A stretch of 7,634 bases of DNA, from assembly GCA_023435945.1 (NCBI GenBank), contig JAEZLB010000165.1:1-7634 (forward strand), written 5' to 3'. Shown piece by piece: positions 1 through 4,765 of this stretch. The stretch is from Pseudomonadota bacterium. GTDB lineage: Bacteria; Pseudomonadota; Gammaproteobacteria; Burkholderiales; Burkholderiaceae_D. A program made the position numbers and the translations under genes. Positions within the stretch are counted from its first letter, which is position 1, and the number at the start of each line of letters is the position of its first letter. Under the pieces are notes generated by a model. The model saw nothing but the letters and a program-made list of their open reading frames with translations. It had not been told where the DNA came from and searched no databases.

Positions 1-165
1 ATCTCCGGCATGGCTGCCAATGTAGGCGCGGTGACATTATCGGAAGCGGCAGCCAGGCTGGAATCCTCGCTCAAGCAGCAGAAAGCTTCGGATGCAGACA
101 TCGCGGCATTCTGCAATCTCGTGCAACACACCATCCAACTCCTGGAATTGCGCCACGCCACTTAG
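1..165 (+). CDS. C-terminal end of an Hpt-domain protein (probably a hybrid sensor histidine kinase), 5' truncated
   Basis: The reading frame is open from the first base and ends at a TAG at 163-165, giving 54 residues. The opening ISGMAANVGA followed by LSEAAARLESSL matches the second half of the Hpt four-helix bundle, whose usual form is HxLKGxAxNIGA followed by a helix of the A..LE.AL type. The phosphorylated histidine would lie only a few residues before the window starts, so it cannot be seen. In this family such an Hpt domain usually ends a hybrid sensor kinase or a multi-domain phosphorelay protein and passes phosphate from a receiver domain to a response regulator. The rest of the protein, and so its signal, is outside the window. 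No terminator hairpin with a T-tract follows the stop. I am fairly sure of the domain and unsure of the full-length protein type. Confidence 0.72.
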   Translation: MSGMAANVGAVTLSEAAARLESSLKQQKASDADIAAFCNLVQHTIQLLELRHAT

Positions 166-561
166 GCCGTCACGCATCACCCTTATCCTTTCCCGCCCCC
201 CTCTGTTCGCCATCTGCGACACCCTCGCATCAGGGATAGCCGCAACAGCTGGTGTAACCGGCCCAGGCTGCCAAAGTTTAAGAGTGCTCCAAGCCCTTGA
301 TTTTCAAGAATTGCATGACGATGGGATAAAGCACCCGATCGTGCCATTTGGAACGACTACGACCAGAAAATTGCCCCCGCTCAAAGCGGTTACACGAACT
401 TTCCGTATGCTCTCCCTACCGATCTCTTTGTAAGGCGTGCGCCCGTAAGAGCGCCATTTTCAAACGATTCAGCCTGCAATCACTCCGCGAACAGGTGGCG
501 GTTTGTGGCGGCTGCGCACCATCGTCGAGCCGATCGCCCGGCATGGCTACAGGACAGGCGG
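166..561. other. Gene-poor interval with no assignable feature
   Basis: I found no convincing gene in these roughly 400 bases. The short open frames on either strand have no recognisable family features and read as low-information arginine- and serine-rich peptides. Small inverted repeats occur, CTTGA-TTT-TCAAG at 296-308 and CCGCT-CAA-AGCGG at 377-389, but neither is followed by a T-tract, so I do not call them terminators. A 7-bp direct repeat, GTGGCGG at 495-501 and 505-511, is probably chance. I could not find a good -35/-10 pair for the downstream acetyltransferase gene, although its promoter is expected here. Confidence 0.5.
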
Positions 562-1731
562 ATGACACCAAGCGCTAGCTCTACTCGTGCATTGTCGGAT
601 GGCAGCCAACCTGCCGCGCAGTCACGCTATCGGCGTACCACGCAACTGTTCAAAGGCTGCGTGCCCGAATTCGCGCATGCGCAATGGCTTGCGATACAAC
701 GTCCCGGCATCGCTTCCGGTACCTCATCGCCACAGCCACGCCGCTCACCGCAAGTTCACACCTATGTGGTTAGGGAAGATGGCAGGCCCGTCGTACTGGT
801 GTTTTTTCAGCTTGATAAAAAAACTGCCTTAGTGCTGAACGATACGCCGCAGGAATCAGGAGCCGAACTCCAGGATTTCTGCCGCCATCTGTTTCAGCAT
901 TTTCCTGCTGTGCGTCGTATCTGCTTTCTTTCGCAGCAGCGCTTCATCCACACCAAGGAAAAAAAATGTTCCCGCCACCCATCAAACCGACTGCTTCTGC
1001 CACGCCACCCGTCGGTGCGCATGGAACAATCGCTACGCTTCAACCATCGCAACATCAGGTATTTCCTGCGGCGCCTGAAACAGGACCATCCCGATTTCGC
1101 CATTGAGTGCCATGCGCATGATGCCGTGACGGCATCGCATTGCCGCGCGCTATTACAACTGCATCGCCCTCAAGCTGTGGATAAAAGGCAGGCCGAGTCG
1201 CCGCTGGATGAGGCGGGAGAAAATCTGGTACGTGCAGTCCAGGAAGCGGGATTGGTGTGCCTGCTGAAAATCGGCGGACGCATTGTGGCAGGTGCCATCT
1301 GCCTGCGCAGTGGCGGCGACTGGCAATTGCATGTGCTGGCGTGTGATCCGCGCTTTCAGGCTTACGGGCTGGGCATGCTGTGCTGTTATTTCACCGTCTG
1401 CGAACATAAGGACCGGCAACGCCACAAGAGTGGCGCGACGATCAACCGGCCACGCCCCACTCATGTGCTGATGGTCAGGCAGGAACGTACTACCGTACTG
1501 ACGGTTAAACGCCCGCAGGCCTCGTTGCTGGTGCGCTGCGATCATGCGATCTATAGCGCATGCATGGATTGCCTGCAGCAGGCCGTTCAACTGCGCAACA
1601 ATGGCCGGCAGCTATGGCAGGCGGCGATACGGTTGCTGGCGGCCGGAGGGTCGGCCTTGCAGCTGATGAGGAAGCGCCTGGCATCCGTCTGGCGTTTATC
1701 TTCTCTGCCCGCATTTCTGCGCAGTCATTAA
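562..1731 (+). CDS. GNAT-family (BioF2-like, Acetyltransf_6) N-acyltransferase, divergent
   Basis: The product is 389 residues from the ATG at 562. I chose this start because AGGA at 551-554 sits 7 nt before it; an in-frame GTG at 505 would add 19 residues with no family match. The C-terminal half resembles the BioF2-like/CelD-type acyltransferases common in Betaproteobacteria. Visible landmarks are RNIRYFLRRL with a following DHPDF, then GGRIVAGAICLRSGG (the GNAT core strand), and LGMLCCYFTVCE. Family members transfer acyl groups from acyl-CoA to amines and are often found near polysaccharide or cell-envelope genes; the substrate here is unknown. After LGMLCCYFTVCE, the FHFLWG...YK-type motif I expect from relatives is replaced by an unrelated-looking stretch (SGATINRPRPTHVL), so the protein may be specialised or decaying. 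Codon use differs from the formate dehydrogenase genes: TTA, CTA and TCA codons all occur. It converges on the regulator gene. Confidence 0.7.
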   Translation: MTPSASSTRALSDGSQPAAQSRYRRTTQLFKGCVPEFAHAQWLAIQRPGIASGTSSPQPRRSPQVHTYVVREDGRPVVLVFFQLDKKTALVLNDTPQESGAELQDFCRHLFQHFPAVRRICFLSQQRFIHTKEKKCSRHPSNRLLLPRHPSVRMEQSLRFNHRNIRYFLRRLKQDHPDFAIECHAHDAVTASHCRALLQLHRPQAVDKRQAESPLDEAGENLVRAVQEAGLVCLLKIGGRIVAGAICLRSGGDWQLHVLACDPRFQAYGLGMLCCYFTVCEHKDRQRHKSGATINRPRPTHVLMVRQERTTVLTVKRPQASLLVRCDHAIYSACMDCLQQAVQLRNNGRQLWQAAIRLLAAGGSALQLMRKRLASVWRLSSLPAFLRSH

Positions 1732-1748
1732 CGCAAAATTCTCCTCAT

Positions 1749-2831
1749 TTATAAATCGAAGGTATCGCCTATTTCCATGATGAGGCCGGTCTTGCTGCCA
1801 TCGTAACCGGCGAGATCCGATAACAATCGGCGGAACTCCTCTCCCTGCAGGATGCAGACGATTTCCTTCAGCGGACTGTTGTTCATCGCCTGTTTGTTAG
1901 CCGCGAAGAAATAGCGTTCGTGGATCAGCGGCACAAAATCCAGCCCGAAGCGCTTGGCCGCCGTTTCCACGCCCACCCCCACATCGGCCATGCCGCTGGC
2001 GATATAGGCCGCCACGGCGGCATGCGTGAATTCCGCACTTTCATAACCGCGTATCGAGGAGGTCGGAATGCCTTCCTTTTCCAGCATCAGTTCCAGCAGC
2101 AGGCGCGTGCCGGAACCCGGCTGGCGATTGACGAAATGCACGTCCTCTCTTTGCAGATCGGACAAGGTATGTATGTTCTTGGGATTGCCGGGCGCCAGGA
2201 AAAAACCTTGGGTGCGCACCGCCAGGTGGATCAGCACATGCTGATCGGCATTGAGCCATTTCGCATAACGCCTATAGGCCTGCGCCTCGAACTCGCCCAG
2301 CGGCACATGAAATCCCGCGAGGTCGCACTCGCGCCGCGCCAGCGCTGCCACCGCTTCCGTGCTGTTGCGATAACGCAGCTCCACGGGCAGATTGGCCGCG
2401 TTGAGATGCTCCAGCAAGGTGGCCACCGCAAAGCCATGCGTGGCGTCGATGCGCAACGCACTTCTTGTGCCCAGCACCGTCTTATCCAATTCGCCTTCCA
2501 GCTCCGACGCCAGGCTTTGCAGCGTCGGCGATAACCGGGCACTGATACGCTTGTTGGCCCATAACAAGGTTTCGGCCAGGGGGCTCAGGCGCGTGCCCCG
2601 GCCCGGCTGTTTGATTAGCAGCTTTGCATTGAATAGTTGTTCGGCTTCCATCAATTGTCCCCAGACATGCCGATACGACAATCCGCTGGCCTTGACGGCG
2701 GCAGCGATAGAGCCCGAGGACTGTATCGCCGATAACAAACTTAATAACAGTTCTGTATCTAATGCAACGCCGGGTTTTGCCCCCACAGTCCGGCTGATAC
2801 GCCAATGCGGTTCAATCGAAACTTTGAACAT
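1749..2831 (-). CDS. ModE-like winged-helix regulator with PBP-like ligand domain, probable controller of the formate dehydrogenase operon
   Basis: The product is 360 residues. Residues about 25-112 form a ModE/LysR-type winged helix-turn-helix: SGSIAAAVKASGLSYRHVW is the recognition region, and GRGTRLSPLAETLL is the wing and following helix. Residues about 125-335 match the PBP-like substrate-binding domain joined to such HTHs, with NRQPGSGTRLLLELML (235-250), GYESAEFTHAAVAAYIASG (262-280) and ADVGVGVETAAKRFGLDFVPL (282-302). It lacks the Mop/TOBE molybdate domain of classical ModE. Proteins of this layout often sit beside molybdoenzyme or molybdate-transport genes, so an oxyanion or formate is a reasonable ligand; this is inference. 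From memory, the fds operon of Cupriavidus necator is controlled by a divergent gene, fdsR, which supports the role but does not prove orthology. The start ATG lies directly beside an inverted repeat, and no good Shine-Dalgarno precedes it, so autoregulation is likely. Confidence 0.85.
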   Translation of the reverse strand: MFKVSIEPHWRISRTVGAKPGVALDTELLLSLLSAIQSSGSIAAAVKASGLSYRHVWGQLMEAEQLFNAKLLIKQPGRGTRLSPLAETLLWANKRISARLSPTLQSLASELEGELDKTVLGTRSALRIDATHGFAVATLLEHLNAANLPVELRYRNSTEAVAALARRECDLAGFHVPLGEFEAQAYRRYAKWLNADQHVLIHLAVRTQGFFLAPGNPKNIHTLSDLQREDVHFVNRQPGSGTRLLLELMLEKEGIPTSSIRGYESAEFTHAAVAAYIASGMADVGVGVETAAKRFGLDFVPLIHERYFFAANKQAMNNSPLKEIVCILQGEEFRRLLSDLAGYDGSKTGLIMEIGDTFDL

Positions 2832-2832
2832 T

Positions 2833-2853
2833 TATGTACTCGATTACATATAT
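2833..2853. promoter_or_regulatory. Operator-like inverted repeat, copy 1, abutting the regulator start codon
   Basis: TATGTA at 2833-2838 and TACATA at 2845-2850 form a perfect inverted repeat with a 6-bp spacer. Written as TATGT-N8-ACATATAT it runs to 2853. The same pattern recurs at 2902-2922. AT-rich palindromes of this kind resemble sites bound by ModE- and LysR-type winged helices. It lies 2 bp upstream of the regulator ATG on the minus strand, where bound protein would block transcription or initiation of its own gene. The assignment to this regulator is inferred from position and repetition. Confidence 0.6.
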
Positions 2854-2881
2854 TGACCGCCACTTTACGCTCATATATGTG
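2853..2881 (+). promoter_or_regulatory. Possible second (upstream) promoter for the fds operon
   Basis: TTGACC at 2853-2858 matches the sigma-70 -35 consensus at five of six bases. It is followed after 17 bp by TATGTG at 2876-2881, a weak -10. The -10 overlaps the half-site ATATATGT at 2873-2880, so it may be an artefact of the operator sequence. I regard the extended -10 at 2922-2930 as the better candidate. Confidence 0.25.
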
Positions 2882-2890
2882 CCTATGCAA
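2862..2890 (-). promoter_or_regulatory. Possible promoter of the regulator gene
   Basis: Read on the minus strand, TTGCAT (2890-2885) and TAAAGT (2867-2862) are separated by 17 bp. They match the -35 and -10 consensus at three and four of six bases, so this is a weak candidate. It would start transcription at about 2855, some 25 nt before the regulator ATG, and the transcript would run through operator copy 1. An alternative -10 closer to the gene (TGTAAT within the operator) would give a nearly leaderless mRNA. Confidence 0.25.
2873..2880 (-). promoter_or_regulatory. Extra operator half-site in inverted orientation
   Basis: ATATATGT at 2873-2880 is the reverse complement of the ACATATAT half-site present at 2846-2853 and 2915-2922. 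It lies between the two full inverted repeats and forms part of the 8-bp palindrome CATATATG, which also occurs at 2916-2923. It may serve as an intermediate binding site; this is inferred from sequence only. Confidence 0.4.
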
Positions 2891-2901
2891 CCGCATATCT
2901 C

Positions 2902-2922
2902 TATGTCACCCAAAACATATAT
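2902..2922. promoter_or_regulatory. Operator-like inverted repeat, copy 2, at the -35 region of the fds promoter
   Basis: TATGT at 2902-2906 and ACATATAT at 2915-2922 are separated by 8 bp, repeating exactly the half-sites and spacing of copy 1. It sits immediately upstream of the extended -10 box at 2922-2930 and covers the place of a -35 element, which is itself poor. That arrangement fits either an activator replacing the -35 contact or a repressor occluding it. Confidence 0.6.
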
Positions 2923-2930
2923 GGTAGAAT
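2922..2930 (+). promoter_or_regulatory. Extended -10 promoter element for the fds operon
   Basis: TG at 2922-2923, one spacer base and TAGAAT at 2925-2930 form an extended -10 box, with five of six bases matching TATAAT. Transcription would start at about 2937, leaving a leader of roughly 110 nt before the fdsB start codon. No good -35 lies at the right distance; the second operator copy fills that place, so expression probably depends on the regulator. Confidence 0.5.
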
Positions 2931-2945
2931 TTTTCGCCACAGGTA

Positions 2946-2961
2946 TTGGCAGAATTGCCAA
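2946..2961 (+). promoter_or_regulatory. Stem-loop in the fds leader (perfect 6-bp stem)
   Basis: TTGGCA at 2946-2951 and TGCCAA at 2956-2961 form a perfect 6-bp stem with the loop GAAT. In the transcript predicted to start near 2937 it would sit almost at the 5' end, where hairpins can protect mRNA from decay. As DNA it could equally be a protein-binding palindrome. No riboswitch family is recognised. Confidence 0.4.
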
Positions 2962-2981
2962 CGACCGAATTGCTCCTCCCC

Positions 2982-3017
2982 GGCATGGGCTACCTTTTCG
3001 AAAGCAACATGCCTTTT
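2982..3017 (+). promoter_or_regulatory. Nested stem-loop followed by TTTT in the fds leader, attenuator-like
   Basis: GGCATG at 2982-2987 pairs with CATGCC at 3008-3013. Inside, CTTT at 2994-2997 pairs with AAAG at 3001-3004 around the loop TCG. Four T residues follow at 3014-3017. The shape recalls an intrinsic terminator or attenuator, but the outer stem is only 6 bp, the internal loop is large and the T-run is short. It would be a weak terminator at best. It ends about 30 nt before the fdsB start codon. Confidence 0.3.
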
Positions 3018-3046
3018 ACAAATTTGACAGAGAAGAGATCTCGCAA

Positions 3047-4747
3047 ATGAATCGAACAGTTATTCCCATTGCTGCGGTGCCAGTCGTGGATCGTGAGCGT
3101 CGTCGTGCGACGCCGAAAGGACGCCGGGTCGATCCCAAGGCGCAAGCGGAAGTGCGTGCCTTGCTGGGTGATGAGTCCCGCCAACGCGACTTGCTGATTG
3201 AGCACTTGCATAAACTGCAGGATCATTTCGGCCACCTTTCTTCTTCCCACATGGCTGCTCTGGCTCAGGAAATGGGTCTGGCGCAAACCGAAGTATTTGA
3301 AGTGGCTTCGTTCTACCACCACTTCGATATCGTCAAAGAAGGCGATACGCCTCCGCAAGCCATCACTGTCCGCGTATGCGATGGTCTGTCGTGTGAAATG
3401 GCAGGTGCACAAGATCTGCTGGCAAAACTGCCGGACATCCTGGGCAAAGAAGTTCGCGTGATCCACGCTCCTTGCGTAGGCCGCTGCGAAACCGCTCCGG
3501 TCGCCGTGGTTCACCAGAACCCGGTTATCAACGCAACGGTTGAGAAAGTGGTTGAAACCGTTAAAGCCGGTGCAACGACCCACGTTGAAAAAGACCAGAT
3601 CACGTTCGAAAAATATGTCGCAGAAGGCGGCTATGAATTGCTGAAAGAATGCGTATCCGGCAAGCGTACTTCCGAAGACACCATCAAAGTGATGGAATCC
3701 TCCGGTCTGCGCGGCCTGGGTGGTGCAGGCTTCCCGGCCGGCCGTAAATGGCGCATCGTGCGCGATGCACTGGGTCCGCGTCTGATGGCGGTAAACATCG
3801 ACGAAGGCGAACCAGGCACATTCAAGGATCGCTACTACCTCGAACGCGATCCGCATCGCTTCCTGGAAGGCATGCTGATCGCTGCATGGGCAGTCGGCAT
3901 CGAATCCATCTATATCTACCTGCGTGACGAATACCACGGCTGCCGCAAGATGCTGGAAGCCGAGCTCGCCAAGCTGAAAGCCAATCCGCCTATCGCTGAC
4001 ATGCCGGAAATTTCCCTGCGTCGCGGTGCAGGCGCGTACATCTGCGGTGAAGAATCCGCGATGATCGAATCCATCGAAGGCAAGCGCGGCATGCCACGCC
4101 TGCGTCCTCCTTACGTGGCGCAAGTGGGTCTGTTCGGCCGTCCTACGCTGGAACACAACTTCGAAACTCTGTTCTGGGTACGCGACATCCTGCAAAAAGG
4201 CGCTGACTGGTTCTCCGGTCACGGTGCGAATGGCCGCAAAGGTCTGCGTTCCTACTCGGTTTCCGGCCGCGTGAAGAATCCTGGTGTGCACCTGGCTCCG
4301 GCTGGCGTCACGATCCAGCAACTGATCGACGACTACTGCGGCGGCATGCTGGATGGCCATAAATTCTATGGCTACCTGCCGGGCGGCGCATCGGGCGGTA
4401 TTCTGCCCGCGACCATGAACGACATTCCGCTGGACTTCGATACGCTGCAACCTTACGGCTGCTTCATCGGTTCGGCGTCCGTGATCATCCTGTCCGACAA
4501 GGATACGGCTGTGGGTGCAGCGCGCAACATGATGCGCTTCTTCCAGGACGAATCCTGCGGTCAATGTACGCCTTGCCGCGTTGGCACGGCCAAGACTCTG
4601 GCTCTGATTCAGAAGCCCAAGTGGGACACGGCGCTGTTGGCCGAGCTGTCCAATGTGATGCGCGACGCCTCGATCTGCGGTCTGGGTCAGGCAGCCCCCA
4701 ACCCGGTGGATTGCGTGATCAAGTACTTCCCGCATGAACTGGCCTAA
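3047..4747 (+). CDS. fdsB: NAD+-dependent formate dehydrogenase, diaphorase subunit: NuoE-NuoF (FdsG-FdsB) fusion
   Basis: The product has 566 residues and carries electrons from the catalytic subunit to NAD+ in the cytoplasm. Residues about 35-175 are NuoE-like: a helical domain, then a thioredoxin-like fold with C111, C116, C143 and C147 (Cx4C and Cx3C) for a [2Fe-2S] cluster. Residues about 180-566 are NuoF-like, with the glycine-rich GLRGLGGAGFPAG (221-232 region) and NIDEGEPGTFKDR (250-262) for FMN and NADH, RRGAGAYICGEESA (325-338), and an SLBB segment near 407-433. C504, C507, C510 and C544 should bind a [4Fe-4S] cluster. The frame stays open upstream to 2834, but those codons overlap the operators and match no family; the ATG at 3047 follows a purine-rich AGAAGAG at 3031-3037. 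Two-subunit enzymes such as Methylobacterium extorquens FDH1 have a similar fused beta subunit, whereas Cupriavidus has a separate FdsG. It is followed 18 bp later by fdsA. Confidence 0.93.
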   Translation: MNRTVIPIAAVPVVDRERRRATPKGRRVDPKAQAEVRALLGDESRQRDLLIEHLHKLQDHFGHLSSSHMAALAQEMGLAQTEVFEVASFYHHFDIVKEGDTPPQAITVRVCDGLSCEMAGAQDLLAKLPDILGKEVRVIHAPCVGRCETAPVAVVHQNPVINATVEKVVETVKAGATTHVEKDQITFEKYVAEGGYELLKECVSGKRTSEDTIKVMESSGLRGLGGAGFPAGRKWRIVRDALGPRLMAVNIDEGEPGTFKDRYYLERDPHRFLEGMLIAAWAVGIESIYIYLRDEYHGCRKMLEAELAKLKANPPIADMPEISLRRGAGAYICGEESAMIESIEGKRGMPRLRPPYVAQVGLFGRPTLEHNFETLFWVRDILQKGADWFSGHGANGRKGLRSYSVSGRVKNPGVHLAPAGVTIQQLIDDYCGGMLDGHKFYGYLPGGASGGILPATMNDIPLDFDTLQPYGCFIGSASVIILSDKDTAVGAARNMMRFFQDESCGQCTPCRVGTAKTLALIQKPKWDTALLAELSNVMRDASICGLGQAAPNPVDCVIKYFPHELA

Positions 4748-4753
4748 GGCGCG

Positions 4754-4759
4754 AAAGGA
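4754..4759 (+). promoter_or_regulatory. Ribosome binding site of fdsA
   Basis: AAAGGA lies 6 nt before the ATG at 4766, within the 18-bp gap after the fdsB stop. It supports this start codon and separate translation of the two subunits from one mRNA. There is no room for a promoter or terminator between the genes. Confidence 0.7.
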
Positions 4760-4765
4760 TACGAC

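Noticed and set aside
92..578. Small plus-strand open frames between the Hpt gene and the acetyltransferase
   Set aside because: They overlap flanking genes or one another, have no recognisable domain and no convincing ribosome binding site.
1920..2534. A 204-codon plus-strand open frame inside the regulator gene
   Set aside because: It is the opposite-strand shadow of the clearly conserved regulator and shows no family features of its own.
2946..2961. Sigma-54 promoter suggested by TTGGCAGAATTGCC
   Set aside because: The GG and GC doublets are 9 bases apart, whereas sigma-54 promoters need 12 (-24 to -12).
3024..3029. Perfect -35 hexamer TTGACA just before fdsB
   Set aside because: A -10 at 17 bp would fall on the fdsB start codon and reads ATGAAT, so it cannot produce a useful mRNA for this gene.
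2834..3046. N-terminal extension of fdsB by 71 residues from an ATG at 2834
   Set aside because: The extension overlaps the operators and promoter, matches no family sequence and has no ribosome binding site; the start at 3047 fits the protein family.
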